Source of the DNA: Mastigocoleus sp. MO_188.B34
Lineage (GTDB): Bacteria > Cyanobacteriota > Cyanobacteriia > Cyanobacteriales > Nostocaceae
Direction of reading: 5' to 3'
NCBI RefSeq assembly: GCF_030065675.1
Contig: NZ_JASJDK010000006.1
Location: 41,104 to 105,103, forward strand
Length of the DNA: 64,000 nucleotides
Position 1 is the first letter of the stretch; the number at the start of each line of letters is the position of its first letter. A program made the position numbers and the translations under genes. The notes below the pieces were generated by a model. That model worked only from the letters and a program-made list of their open reading frames with translations, had not been told where the DNA came from and searched no databases. Shown here in pieces: positions 55,760-64,000 of the stretch.

Positions 55760-56464
55760 TTAATTAACCATATCAAACAACAGTACTTCTGCATTATCAG
55801 CAGTACTTGTTAGCGTAATTTCAGTTTCTTGGGAAATCGCTGCACCGTCACCGGCGTAGAGATTCTGTCCATTGACCAATATAGCTCCTCTTGCTACTTG
55901 AACCCATACTAAATGACTATTGTCAATGGTATGACTCACTTCTTCACTATTTTGGAGAGAAGTAACATAAAGATCCAGATTTTGATGAATCTTCACCGAG
56001 TTATCTCGTCCTTCACGAGAACCAACTAACCTCAGTTTGCCTTGTTTTTCACTAACGGAAAAGTTTTTCTGTTCGTAACTGGGTTTGAGCCCTTGTGTAT
56101 CGGGTAAAATCCAAATTTGGAGAAAATGAACTGGGTCAGTTTTAGAGGCGTTAAACTCACTGTGTAAAATACCTGTTCCTGCAGACATCCGTTGAACATC
56201 ACCCGGACGAATTACAGAACCATTACCAATACTATCCTTATGTTCGAGGCTTCCTTCTAAAACATAGGAAATAATTTCCATGTCGCGGTGGGGATGAGTC
56301 CCAAAACCTTTTCCTGGTGTAACTTTATCTTCGTTGATTACTCGCAAAGAACCAAAACCCATATGATTTGGGTCGTAATAATTACCAAAAGAAAAGCTAT
56401 GCTTGCTATCGAGCCAACCAAAGTTGGCTTTACCTCTTTCACTTGCTGGACGAATAGTAATCAT
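55760..56464 (-). CDS. Pirin-family protein (YhhW-like bicupin)
   Basis: 234 residues of the pirin family. The N-terminal cupin holds the metal with His57 and His59 (THPHRDMEI), His101 and Glu103 (ILHSEFN), so the quercetinase-type site is complete. Opening motifs are RPASERGKANFGWLDSKHSF and NYYDPNHMGFGSLRVINED. The second cupin is degenerate. Known roles include quercetin 2,3-dioxygenase activity or redox-linked regulation; which applies here cannot be read. It is transcribed with the OYE gene and away from the LysR gene, suggesting a shared response to reactive or aromatic compounds. Confidence 0.92.
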   Translation of the reverse strand: MITIRPASERGKANFGWLDSKHSFSFGNYYDPNHMGFGSLRVINEDKVTPGKGFGTHPHRDMEIISYVLEGSLEHKDSIGNGSVIRPGDVQRMSAGTGILHSEFNASKTDPVHFLQIWILPDTQGLKPSYEQKNFSVSEKQGKLRLVGSREGRDNSVKIHQNLDLYVTSLQNSEEVSHTIDNSHLVWVQVARGAILVNGQNLYAGDGAAISQETEITLTSTADNAEVLLFDMVN

Positions 56465-56632
56465 ATTTCCCCTCCTTTGAATTTCAGTAACACTTTTGTT
56501 GGTGAGGAATAATTTTTTATTATTTATATTATCTATTGTTTTTATATAAAAGACAATATACTAAAAATAAGACATATTGTCTCTAATCTTTCTACAATCA
56601 TATATTTATTGAGTTATATATTTCTAAGTCAT

Positions 56633-56741
56633 ATATAGCGGTTTCCGGTTGAGTACATTACACCTTGTAGAGACGCGACATGTCGCGTCTCTACAGGATG
56701 GGAACGTAAAATGTATTTTATTCAAATGAAAACCGCTATAT
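56633..56741. mobile_element. MITE-like element with nested 28-bp palindrome
   Basis: Terminal inverted repeats ATATAGCGGTTT(C/T)C, continuing imperfectly for about 20 bp, bound a 109-bp unit; its centre is the perfect palindrome of GTAGAGACGCGACA (56667-56680) with TGTCGCGTCTCTAC. It occupies most of the gap between pirin and LysR genes and so sits in their shared promoter region. No coding capacity. Confidence 0.65.
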
Positions 56742-56793
56742 TTCTGAAACTGCATTAAAGGTTTTAATCGCAACTGTTTATTTTTCGAGCCCT

Positions 56794-57687
56794 ATGGATA
56801 AATTTGAAAGTATTCGAGCATTCACTCAAGTAGTTGTATCGGGAGGTTTTGCAGCAGCAGCACGGGAAATGGGTGTATCGCGTTCCACAGTAAATAAACT
56901 TGTAATTAATCTAGAAAACGAATTGGGAGTTCAATTACTTCAACGCAGTACTCGTCAGGTTAACCCTACCACTACAGGACTTGCTTTCTACGAACGCTGC
57001 ATCAATATTCTTGCTGAATTAGAATCAGCCGAGTTAGCAGTTTCTCAAATGCAAGAGGAACCTAAGGGAACATTGAAAATTAATGCACCGATGTCTTTTG
57101 GTATCTCGCATTTAGCTCCTCTGGTGGCAGATTTTATTACTTTACATCCAGAATTGCAGGTTCAGTTAACCTTAGATGATCGCTTTATCGATCCAATTGC
57201 TGAAGGTTTTGATATCACAATCAGAATCAGCGAATTTAAAGAATCAGCAAGTTTAGTTTCCCAGGCGATCGCAACTGTTGAAAGAGTTTTATGCGCATCT
57301 CCGGAATATATAGAAAAATATGGAAATCTCGGTTATCCGAAAGAACTTCGCGATCGCTCTTGTTTGCACTATGGGTATTTAGCAACCGGAAATCAATGGA
57401 AACTGATTGGTAATGATGGGGAACATACTGTTACTGTAAATGGTTCTCTGTGTTCTAATAATGGAGAAGTTCTCAGAGATGCAGCTGTTAAAGGTCTGGG
57501 AATAGCGTTATTGCCGAAATTTATTGTCAAACAAGAATTGCAGCAAAAAAAACTGCAAGTAATTTTATCCGACTATCACCCGCCAGAACTTTGTTTATAT
57601 GTTGTATACCCCCTAAATCGCCATCTATCCATTAAAATCAAGCTATTTACAGAATTCCTGCAAAAAAGTCTAGACAAAACCATCTGA
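56794..57687 (+). CDS. LysR-family transcription regulator
   Basis: 297 residues. The winged helix-turn-helix is at 5-62 ([49 protein letters not shown]), followed by the effector-binding domain ([51 protein letters not shown]). The domain order and YAR..PT-type wing are typical of the AaeR/DmlR-like branch. It diverges from the pirin-OYE pair across a 330-bp gap, so it is the likely regulator of that pair, responding to a small electrophile or aromatic acid (inference). Confidence 0.92.
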   Translation: MDKFESIRAFTQVVVSGGFAAAAREMGVSRSTVNKLVINLENELGVQLLQRSTRQVNPTTTGLAFYERCINILAELESAELAVSQMQEEPKGTLKINAPMSFGISHLAPLVADFITLHPELQVQLTLDDRFIDPIAEGFDITIRISEFKESASLVSQAIATVERVLCASPEYIEKYGNLGYPKELRDRSCLHYGYLATGNQWKLIGNDGEHTVTVNGSLCSNNGEVLRDAAVKGLGIALLPKFIVKQELQQKKLQVILSDYHPPELCLYVVYPLNRHLSIKIKLFTEFLQKSLDKTI

Positions 57688-57754
57688 ACAAAATCATACA
57701 AATATTAAGAGCGTTAACAAAGTTTTGCTATTTAGCAATTTTTAGTAGTTTGAT

Positions 57755-57812
57755 TCAAAATCGAATTATCAAAAATCGAATTATCAAAAATCGAACTATC
57801 CAAAATCAAACT
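57755..57812. repeat. 15-bp tandem repeat grown from a gene end
   Basis: About four units of TCAAAAATCGAATTA overlap the last codons of the next minus-strand gene (stop at 57796). On the coding strand each copy repeats the gene's final TTTGATTTTGGATAG-like segment, including a stop, showing slippage duplication of the 3' end. Confidence 0.8.
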
Positions 57813-58230
57813 TCAATTGCTCAGCCATTTTTCGTTCTAAGTTTTCTAATAATAAATTTATATTTTTGCCAAGTTCTTTAAAACAAACGGGTGGCGCTAT
57901 TTCTGGTTCAAAATAAATCAGCTTTATTTGATCCTTGGCAATACCAATCATCAAAACTTCCATTTCAGGATTATAGTGCTCAATAATTCCCAACACTTCC
58001 TGAAGTTTATTGTCAACCCGATCGTTTAAATTTTCTACAGCTGCTTGCGGACAATAAACAAAGTGGGGTTTTGGTTGTAAATCAACTCCAATCGTACCCT
58101 TGCTATTACCATTTTCCAACCATAAACCCCAAGTTAACGCCGCCAATTCTTGTTGATGATTTTTTACAAATCTATCCAACTGATAACGCCACTGATTCTC
58201 TGGAGAATCAGCTTGGATACTACTAAACAT
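57796..58230 (-). CDS. Conserved cyanobacterial protein, possibly CcmS-like
   Basis: 144 residues, soluble and acidic. Segments such as RYQLDRFVKNHQQELAALTW, GLWLENG, TIGVDLQPKPHFVYCPQ, EVLMIGIAKDQIKLIYFEP and PPVCFKEL are those of a cyanobacteria-specific family that I believe includes the beta-carboxysome assembly chaperone CcmS. That name is from memory of sequence style and is not certain; the neighbours are no help. There is no signal peptide. The gene has tandem repeats at its 3' end and a heptamer array behind the next gene. Confidence 0.65.
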   Translation of the reverse strand: MFSSIQADSPENQWRYQLDRFVKNHQQELAALTWGLWLENGNSKGTIGVDLQPKPHFVYCPQAAVENLNDRVDNKLQEVLGIIEHYNPEMEVLMIGIAKDQIKLIYFEPEIAPPVCFKELGKNINLLLENLERKMAEQLKFDFG

Positions 58231-58303
58231 TATTCTTATTAACTTATTGTCTTAATAAGATCATCTCATGTTAACGGCTAAAGGTGCAAAATAAAAATAT
58301 ATT

Positions 58304-58338
58304 AATGGGTAATGGGTAATTGGTAATTGGTAATGGGT
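58304..58338. repeat. Heptamer tandem array (AATGGGT/AATTGGT)x5
   Basis: Five 7-bp units alternate between AATGGGT and AATTGGT between the two minus-strand genes. A related run (complementary CCATTAC/CAATTAC units) lies at about 54536-54566 at the OYE gene end. Confidence 0.8.
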
Positions 58339-58351
58339 AATAAACAAAATA

Positions 58352-59191
58352 TTACGTGTGAAATAAGATGCTAATAAGAGGTAAGAAAGCTAAAACAAAT
58401 CTATCCCAAGAAATTTCCTTAAATTGTGAGTAGTTTTCTGGTGGTTTTAAAAGGGCTTCTATTCTTTGCTCCAAGCGATCCGTACCGGTAGAATCGAGGG
58501 CAGCACAGCAAATATCAGTGGAAATAGGTTGACTGCTAACTACTAACAACAATGATTCTGCTAGTAATAGAGGGTCTACCCGCAATGCTGCACGGGCGTC
58601 GGCGCGGAGTTCTCGCAAAATTAGTAATTCTTGCCACAAAGCTTCAGTATTTGGTAACCAATCAGTGCAAGTACGAACCCAACCCAACCAAAAAAACCAA
58701 AATGTATCCCGGTGATAGTAATGTCCTTCTTCATGGGCTAAAACCGTATCTAATTGTTCAGGAGAAAGACTTTGGATTAATCCTTCACTGACAACTAATT
58801 CTGGCTTCCAAAAACCTATTTGACCCGCAAATAATGCATCTACCTCAAGTAATCTAGCTTTTTTACCCGCTAAATTAATTAAACGATTATTACGGGCGGA
58901 CTGGACGGATTGCCATCCTTGCCATCCCAACTTAATACACAAATAAGCAAAAAACACAAGGGCATGTAAAGCTAAGACATAACCCAACCAACCCGTTTGT
59001 ATTCCCCCCATTTTGCCTTCAGGACCCATGCAGACTAAGGCAAATACGGTCATAAAAATCAGTAAAGGAGGGAAAAGGAATAAAAACAAAGTTTTTTGCC
59101 AAGCTTCGTACCAATCACCTTCAATGTGCTTGTAGGATTGTCGAATCTTCCAAGCACAAATAACAGCGACCGAAATCATCAGTAGATGCAT
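58352..59191 (-). CDS. M56-family membrane metallopeptidase (BlaR1-like)
   Basis: 279 residues with membrane segments at about 1-14, 33-53, 68-89, 160-178 and near the C-terminus. The zinc motif is VLAHEEGHYYHRD (HEEGH at about 152-156), with the third ligand Glu in LRELRADARAA. In BlaR1/MecR1 systems, an M56 peptidase cleaves the BlaI repressor after sensing. There is no beta-lactam sensor domain after the peptidase, as in short cyanobacterial versions, so the signal is unknown. Its ATG overlaps the BlaI stop by one base (TAATG), so both are translated from one message. Confidence 0.9.
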   Translation of the reverse strand: MHLLMISVAVICAWKIRQSYKHIEGDWYEAWQKTLFLFLFPPLLIFMTVFALVCMGPEGKMGGIQTGWLGYVLALHALVFFAYLCIKLGWQGWQSVQSARNNRLINLAGKKARLLEVDALFAGQIGFWKPELVVSEGLIQSLSPEQLDTVLAHEEGHYYHRDTFWFFWLGWVRTCTDWLPNTEALWQELLILRELRADARAALRVDPLLLAESLLLVVSSQPISTDICCAALDSTGTDRLEQRIEALLKPPENYSQFKEISWDRFVLAFLPLISILFHT

Positions 59192-59610
59192 TATTCTTCC
59201 TCCCTGGCTTTCCTTGCAGCTTTTATACGTTGAGCAATGGCTTGTATTTTTTCAGAAGCTGATTCATCTAAACTATCTGCAAAAGCAGCAATTACATCAG
59301 GGTTACCTACTGCGAGGAATTGTTGTAACTGCTCGTGGGCTTTTATAACTTGAGCTTGTTTCTTTGTCAGCAATGATTGCCAATAATAAGCTCTTCCCTG
59401 CTTGTCGCAAGCCAACCAACCTTTATCAGTCAGACGACGCAGCACTGTAGTTACTGACGTGTAAGCCAATTCGCGGTTCGGATCTGCCAGAATTCGATCA
59501 TGCACGTCTTTGACTGTAACAGAACCTAGTTCCCAAACAATATTTAAAATTTCTGCTTCTAGCGGTCCTAAAGATAGTTGTTTGGGGCGATATTCAGGTA
59601 AAGGTGCCAT
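59191..59610 (-). CDS. BlaI/MecI/CopY-family repressor
   Basis: 139 residues. The winged helix (LSLGPLEAEILNIVWELGSV, VKDVHDRI, AYTSVTTVLRRLTDKGWLAC, YYWQSLLTK) is followed by a C-terminal dimerisation helix region. It binds inverted repeats as a dimer and is inactivated by the M56 peptidase next to it. A TTACAAA...TTTGTAA dyad at 59810-59826 could be its operator, about 200 bp before its start and also before comB. Target genes beyond its own operon are unknown. Confidence 0.92.
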   Translation of the reverse strand: MAPLPEYRPKQLSLGPLEAEILNIVWELGSVTVKDVHDRILADPNRELAYTSVTTVLRRLTDKGWLACDKQGRAYYWQSLLTKKQAQVIKAHEQLQQFLAVGNPDVIAAFADSLDESASEKIQAIAQRIKAARKAREEE

Positions 59611-59809
59611 ATCGATTTTAGTTTTAAGGTGTGTAAACGGATTGGAATTAAAGTTAGTGAGTTAGGATTAATGAATTAAGAATTACTAATTCAGATTGAC
59701 TTGAGAAATATTTAAATATCGAGCAAAGCGCTCAAATAAATCAGTATTTCTAATATCTGACTCATAATAGAGCTAATAAGACAATATATAATTCAAGTCT
59801 ATTATACGA

Positions 59810-59826
59810 TTACAAATTATTTGTAA
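59810..59826. promoter_or_regulatory. Candidate BlaI-type operator dyad
   Basis: TTACAAATTATTTGTAA is a perfect 7-bp dyad with a TTA centre, in the divergent gap between the BlaI-like gene and comB. BlaI/MecI operators are TACA/TGTA dyads with variable spacing. The rest of 59611-60017 holds no other clear structure. Confidence 0.4.
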
Positions 59827-60017
59827 ATCCTTGCTGGCGAGTACTTATAAGCAGGTAACTGTTGACCCACGCTTAGTTTACTTAACATTGCAAAAATCAC
59901 TTATTTAATTTGAACTTTTAACTGAACTGTTAACTATTAGACACCAACTGTTCTGTTTTGTGACATCAAATCGGTAGAATGTGACACAGCTACTTCTGTT
60001 TCAGGTTTATCCAAGTT

Positions 60018-60755
60018 GTGAAGCTATTTGTTTATCATACTCCCGAATTGACTCCTGTAGATTCATTGCCAGAGTGTGCGATCGCAGTTGATGTATTGCG
60101 TGCAACAACCACGATGGCTACAGCATTAGCTGCAGGTGGCGAAGCAGTTCAGGTATTCAGCGATATCGATTTACTAAAAAAAGAAAGCTCGGCTTGGGAA
60201 AAGGAAAAGCGTTTGCTGATTGGGGAACGTGGAGGTGCAAAGCTTCCAGGTTTTGATTTGGGCAATTCTCCTTTGGAATGTACGCCAGAGCGTGTCGAGG
60301 GAAAGCGGATATTTATTAGTACCACTAACGGTACCCGCGCCTTGCAAAGAATCGAAAAAGCCAAAGTTGTATTAGCTGCAGCTATGGTTAATCGTGCTAC
60401 CGTAGTCCAATATCTTTTAGACAAACAACCAGAAACTGTTTGGTTGGTTGGTTCTGGTTGGGAAGGTAGTTTTTCTTTGGAAGATACTGTTTGTGCTGGC
60501 GCTATCGCTCATGGTGTGATTCAAAAAAGCAAAATTACAGCCGACGAAGTCGCTGGAAACGACGAGCTTATTAGTGCGATCGCTCTTTATTGCCAATGGC
60601 AAGATAACTTACTCGAACTGTTCCACCATGCTAGTCATGGCAAACGTTTATTACGCATGGAAGGTTACGATGATTTAAAATATTGTTCTGATATGGACAC
60701 TTTAGATGTTTTACCTATCCAGCATGAAGCTGGTGTTTTGAAACTTAATAGTTAA
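60018..60755 (+). CDS. comB: ComB-like 2-phosphosulfolactate phosphatase family protein
   Basis: 245 residues of the ComB family. Characteristic parts are [20 protein letters not shown] (22-41), [20 protein letters not shown] (66-85), [11 protein letters not shown] (98-108) and [20 protein letters not shown]. In methanogens ComB hydrolyses (2R)-phospho-3-sulfolactate in coenzyme M synthesis. Cyanobacteria lack that pathway, so the local substrate is uncertain although the gene is common there. The GTG at 60018 begins the conserved [10 protein letters not shown]. It diverges from the BlaI-M56 operon and ends before a strong hairpin. Confidence 0.9.
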   Translation: MKLFVYHTPELTPVDSLPECAIAVDVLRATTTMATALAAGGEAVQVFSDIDLLKKESSAWEKEKRLLIGERGGAKLPGFDLGNSPLECTPERVEGKRIFISTTNGTRALQRIEKAKVVLAAAMVNRATVVQYLLDKQPETVWLVGSGWEGSFSLEDTVCAGAIAHGVIQKSKITADEVAGNDELISAIALYCQWQDNLLELFHHASHGKRLLRMEGYDDLKYCSDMDTLDVLPIQHEAGVLKLNS

Positions 60756-60841
60756 TTCTTTTTTTATCATTTTGATTTCTGTCATTTTGATTATTTTAGC
60801 TAAAAACATTTTTTTTCATCCCGTTTTTAGCATGTTTTAAA

Positions 60842-60878
60842 TTTTGCCGCAGGTTATCTAAGATGGTCTGCGGCAAAA
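60842..60878. terminator. Strong bidirectional terminator hairpin
   Basis: TTTTGCCGCAG and CTGCGGCAAAA form a perfect 11-bp stem with a 15-nt loop and A/T tails on both sides, 86 bp after the comB stop. The following 60879-61183 is AT-rich with no gene seen. Confidence 0.75.
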
Positions 60879-61183
60879 CTATTTTGTTGAATATTCCAGA
60901 TTGGAAATTAGGAATTAAGAGATGGGATTGGCAAGTAGTTTTGACCTAATGGTAGTTTTGACCTAATGCTACGAAGCAAATTACTCAAAAATATTTCGAA
61001 CAATCAGCAAAATAAAAAATAAATTTAATACTAGATTGTAAATAGATATTAAGCATAAATACTCGCAAAAAAATATACTTGCTATTGCCTCTAATTAATT
61101 CCCTGTTAGGAACCCAGAAACTCTTCAAGTATATTTAATCTGCAAAATCCGAATGTCGATAAAGATAATTAATTTACCCACTC

Positions 61184-61531
61184 CTATTCACCTAAATCGA
61201 ATAGTACCTTTACCCCATCATTAAATTGGACATTTAATCCATCATTTCCGATGATAAATTTTTCTGCCGGTTCCAAGCTAACATCTTCTTCACGTGAAGA
61301 CAAAGACTGATTTAAGTTGGATAAATCTTTTCTCGGTCTTTGTTCGTTGCTAAAGAATTTTGTGAAATCTTCCTCTGCAGTTACAGTATCGATTCCGGTT
61401 AAAGAATCTCCAGATAAGGTATATCTACCAGAACTAGTATTAGCTTCTCGCGTAGAATCCGCAAGCACTGGCTTACTAAAACCTAAAATAACCGCTAATA
61501 CCCCAAAAACAGCAACCAATATAGCGTTCAT
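61184..61531 (-). CDS. Small exported protein of unknown function
   Basis: 115 residues from the ATG at 61531 (a longer frame to 61561 is less likely). The first 24 residues MNAILVAVFGVLAVILGFSK and PVLA are a good signal peptide with a cut after LADS or nearby. The mature part is polar and acidic (RYTLSGDSLTGIDTVTAEED, LEPAEKFIIGNDG, VQFNDGVKVLFDLGE). There is no recognised domain. GGGAAATAAAT precedes the chosen ATG. Periplasmic or outer-surface location is inferred. Confidence 0.6.
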   Translation of the reverse strand: MNAILVAVFGVLAVILGFSKPVLADSTREANTSSGRYTLSGDSLTGIDTVTAEEDFTKFFSNEQRPRKDLSNLNQSLSSREEDVSLEPAEKFIIGNDGLNVQFNDGVKVLFDLGE

Positions 61532-61744
61532 ATTTATTTCCCAAATTCTTTCTATTTCCAAAGTTTCTCGGAAATACTAAATGTTGCAAGGCACACAAAT
61601 TAGCGTTTACTTGCCTATATTATATTCTGACATTCAAACCGACTTGTATTTTTCAACACTTAAAATATCATCTAATCTTAACATTACAAATAAAATATAC
61701 AATCAAAAATGTATATTTTATTGGTTTTAAGTTTTTTGAATTGC

Positions 61745-61834
61745 TAAATTTTGAAGTTCTAAGTTTTTAATTCCCAAGTTTTGAAATCCTAAGTTTTGAA
61801 GTCCTAAGTTTTGAAGTCCTAAGCCTTGAATTAC
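61745..61834. repeat. 15-bp tandem array, six units
   Basis: Six units related to TAAGTTTTGAAGTCC (units 4 and 5 identical) fill most of the gap between the exported-protein and fasciclin genes. The other bases of 61532-61853 contain no gene. Confidence 0.85.
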
Positions 61835-61853
61835 AAATTCTTGTACTAAACCT

Positions 61854-62819
61854 TCAACGCCGTTGATTTTTGGAGCCCTCGGACATTTTAACGATTATTG
61901 TATTCCTCAAATTTCGAGGTATCAAAACGCGATTGATTGAGTGAATTACTCCATTTGTAGCTGGAATATCTGCATGGGTAATACTACTATCATTCAATAT
62001 AATTCTTTCTGGAGTAACACGAATCGCAACACTTCCACCAAGTGTGTTTAATTTACCTGTTGTCAACTCTTTTGCGGCAAGTTCGCCTTTAACTATATGA
62101 TATCGTAACAACTTATGTAACAAATACTTGTTTTCTGACTTAAGTAAAAAATCCATTGCACCTGCTGGTAAAGACTGATTGAAAGCATCATTGGTGGGCG
62201 CGAATATGGTGAAGAAATCCTCAATCAGGGTATCCGTTAATCCTGCTGTCTCAATTGCTCGAGCAAAAAGATTCAATGAGTTACTAGCAGCACTAACCTC
62301 CAAGAGATTACCACTACTAGAAGACTTTTCCAGAATTTTTGCAGGTGGATTGTTAGAGGGAACTGGGCGCGGGATGTCATCATGAATATCTGACGTAGGC
62401 TGAGATGGTTGAATATCTTCTGGTAGAGATAAGTCTGGAGACTCTTGCGGAATCTCAGGAATATTTTCTGGTGTTTGGGGAATAGAAGGTGAAGTTGTTG
62501 GTGTCGGAATAGGAACAGGTAGCTGACCATCATTCTCACTGCTTGGTATCGGCGTACTGACTGGTTGCTTTAGTGTCTCAGGGATGGAGGAGAACGAAGG
62601 TAAAGTTTCCGAAATCACTCTAGGAAATCCTTCAGTGGTGAAACTTGCTTTTACAGGAGTAGGAAGAAAAACAAGAAAAACCAAAATTCCAACTGGGAAA
62701 GAAATACTTTTACTCAATCTAAGCTTTTGCTCTATTCCAGGATTTATATCCACCACCTTGATGTGCGACCTAAGGCTAAAAAGCGATTCATCATCCTTTA
62801 AAAACATAAATTTATACAT
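61854..62819 (-). CDS. Exported fasciclin (FAS1) domain protein
   Basis: 321 residues. A 38-residue cytoplasmic-type lead is followed by a hydrophobic signal or anchor (SISFPVGILVFLVFLPTPVK, 37-56), a proline/serine/threonine-rich linker (about 60-165: TPIPSSENDGQLPVPIPTPT and similar), and a C-terminal FAS1 domain (about 170-315) with LFARAIETAGLTDTLIED, FTIFAPTNDAFNQSLPAG, LLRYHIVKGEL, LNTLGGSV and NGVIHSINRVLIP. FAS1 domains mediate adhesion at the cell surface. The start may be the ATG at 62819 or the Met four codons later. Confidence 0.88.
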   Translation of the reverse strand: MYKFMFLKDDESLFSLRSHIKVVDINPGIEQKLRLSKSISFPVGILVFLVFLPTPVKASFTTEGFPRVISETLPSFSSIPETLKQPVSTPIPSSENDGQLPVPIPTPTTSPSIPQTPENIPEIPQESPDLSLPEDIQPSQPTSDIHDDIPRPVPSNNPPAKILEKSSSSGNLLEVSAASNSLNLFARAIETAGLTDTLIEDFFTIFAPTNDAFNQSLPAGAMDFLLKSENKYLLHKLLRYHIVKGELAAKELTTGKLNTLGGSVAIRVTPERIILNDSSITHADIPATNGVIHSINRVLIPRNLRNTIIVKMSEGSKNQRR

Positions 62820-62948
62820 TAAAATTTGTTAGCTCCATTCACAGTTTGCAATTAATTATATTTTTCAAGATAAAAAGCTTGTAATTTAAATTTTTAAGTG
62901 ATATTATTTGCGAGGCAAAATATTTATTACAGTTCAAACTAATAAAAA

Positions 62949-62965
62949 GCGGACATTTTGTCCGC
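62949..62965 (-). terminator. Rho-independent terminator (minus strand)
   Basis: GCGGACA-TTT-TGTCCGC; on the minus strand the stem is followed by TTTTTATT. It probably ends the HetP-like transcript from 63349-63543, nearly 400 bp away, or acts in the leader of the fasciclin gene. No gene is seen in 62820-63348. Confidence 0.65.
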
Positions 62966-63348
62966 AAACAGTTAAATAATTTAATTTCGATGAAATTAAT
63001 TAAGATAGTATAATTTTCTACAAAATCCTAATTAATCCAAAAAATGATGCAATTAGCTTTCCGAAAAAGTCATAACTTTAGGATCGGAATGAGTTTATCA
63101 AACTAAAGCAATTTGTCCAACTAAAGCGCAAACTAAAACAAAAATACTAGAAGCATGCTCAACTTTGTTCTGCTTCTATATACCACCTTAATTGAATATT
63201 TTTCAGACTCAAACAGTTTGAGAAGGACAATTTATATTCCTAGTTAGTGAAATAAAACATTTTATCCCCTTAGTACTTAGCTTTGAGTGCTACATGGAAT
63301 AATGATTTAGTGTTACCTCTCAACCTTTGACATTCTACCAAATGAATT

Positions 63349-63543
63349 TTAGGTTCCAGTTCTGGCATAATTTGATTTTTGCCGTTCCAATTGGTAGTTT
63401 TCCTTAAGTAGTCGAATGTAAGTCCGATATGGTATGTAGTCTACCGGCTCGTAACCATTGTAACGAAGCATCAATACACAAGCCCATGAATACTTTCCGG
63501 CAATAATTGCTTTTAGCACCTCTTCCACTTGTTTTTGATTCAT
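63349..63543 (-). CDS. Short HetP-family protein
   Basis: 64 residues. Nearly the whole chain is the conserved HetP domain: [46 protein letters not shown]. HetP promotes commitment to heterocyst differentiation in Anabaena, and small homologues (such as Asl1930) tune that timing. This protein matches the small type, lacking the long N-terminal extension of HetP itself. It points to a heterocyst-forming host. There is no nearby partner gene. A purine stretch AAAGAAA precedes the ATG. Confidence 0.85.
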   Translation of the reverse strand: MNQKQVEEVLKAIIAGKYSWACVLMLRYNGYEPVDYIPYRTYIRLLKENYQLERQKSNYARTGT

Positions 63544-64000
63544 TTTCTTTTGTGACTCTGCATGACAGATTAGGAATATCGATGATTTTGGGGAACACTT
63601 GATTAATCTATAAGTTAAAGTTTATATATTTATTGCAAGTCTACTACGCTTCATTTTCAAAAATTCACAATAACTTTACATTTTTTTATCTCTTGAAATG
63701 ACATTGTTACTATCCCCTGTAATATCGTCAAGAGAAATAACTGAATTTGAATTTTTAAGACTTTTTTATATTTCCATCTATAAGTTTTATAAGTGTAAAA
63801 TTAAAACATTAAATAACTTATTTGGGAATACTATATTCTTGAAATAAAGATATCTTTACCTAAGTAAAATGTGTTTTTTTTGATAAAAAATGAGGTAATT
63901 TAGTAAATACCTCGCAATTTTATTTTCTTCAGTTTTATCAACCAATATCCATTAATGAATGCGAAAATACTAATTATTTAAAAACTAGTTTTTAAATAAT
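63544..64000. other. AT-rich end of window
   Basis: No coding frame is supported on either strand. It presumably contains the HetP-like gene's promoter. Minor TTTAAATAAT-type inverted repeats occur at the very end. Confidence 0.5.

Overview
The window looks like a filamentous, heterocyst-forming cyanobacterium (Nostocales). It is AT-rich, carries scattered HIP1-type GCGATCGC octamers, 7-bp and 15-bp tandem arrays typical of these genomes, a PEP-CTERM protein, DUF4342, a ComB homologue and a short HetP-family protein. No rRNA, tRNA or CRISPR array was recognised.

Positions 1-3000 hold an SDR oxidoreductase, a DUF4342 protein, a glyoxalase/VOC gene broken by one stop codon, and an IS110-type transposase relic. 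Positions 3035-28321, all on the + strand, form an apparently complete contractile injection system (CIS, phage-tail-like, eCIS type): AAA+ ATPase, DUF4157 protein with a second HExxH metallopeptidase-like region, DUF4255 terminator-type protein, carboxypeptidase-regulatory-like protein, two sheaths, tube 1, a tail-assembly-like protein, DUF6760, tube 2, a 1006-residue repetitive disordered protein, LysM baseplate protein, gpD-like hub, OB-fold spike, PAAR tip, gp25, a long and a short baseplate-J protein, tail protein I, a 347-residue tail protein and a fibre ending in an S74 chaperone. There is no LPS-type lysis/holin set and no phage replication, packaging or capsid gene, so this is a domesticated CIS rather than a prophage. 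Multicellular cyanobacteria are known to carry such machines, including thylakoid-anchored ones. A GH13 glucan-active enzyme (28493-30301) and a leaderless glucosaminidase-amidase (30777-31805, flanked by 17-bp direct repeats) follow in the same direction and may be cargo or accessory enzymes.

Positions 31.8-33.1 kb hold no convincing gene but are dense in structured repeats, including four copies of a 15-bp palindrome that looks like an operator array. Then come a sulfotransferase, a Wzc-like polysaccharide co-polymerase without a tyrosine tail, a PEP-CTERM protein, a 1312-residue polytopic membrane protein and small membrane proteins.

Positions 44.8-54.1 kb hold two giant STAND NTPases, one NB-ARC-like with an HTH-like N-terminus and one NACHT with a possible nuclease-like N-terminus. 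Each ends in 14 WD40 repeats and a shared C-terminal tail. Between them lie DUF1622, a glucosidase relic and an orphan copy of the WD40 tail. A family of GTAGAGACG palindromes is spread over 50-57 kb, one copy inside the second STAND gene.

The last 10 kb are more ordinary: an OYE-family reductase and pirin facing a LysR regulator, a conserved cyanobacterial protein (possibly CcmS-like), a BlaI-M56 pair, ComB, an exported protein, a fasciclin protein and the HetP-like gene.
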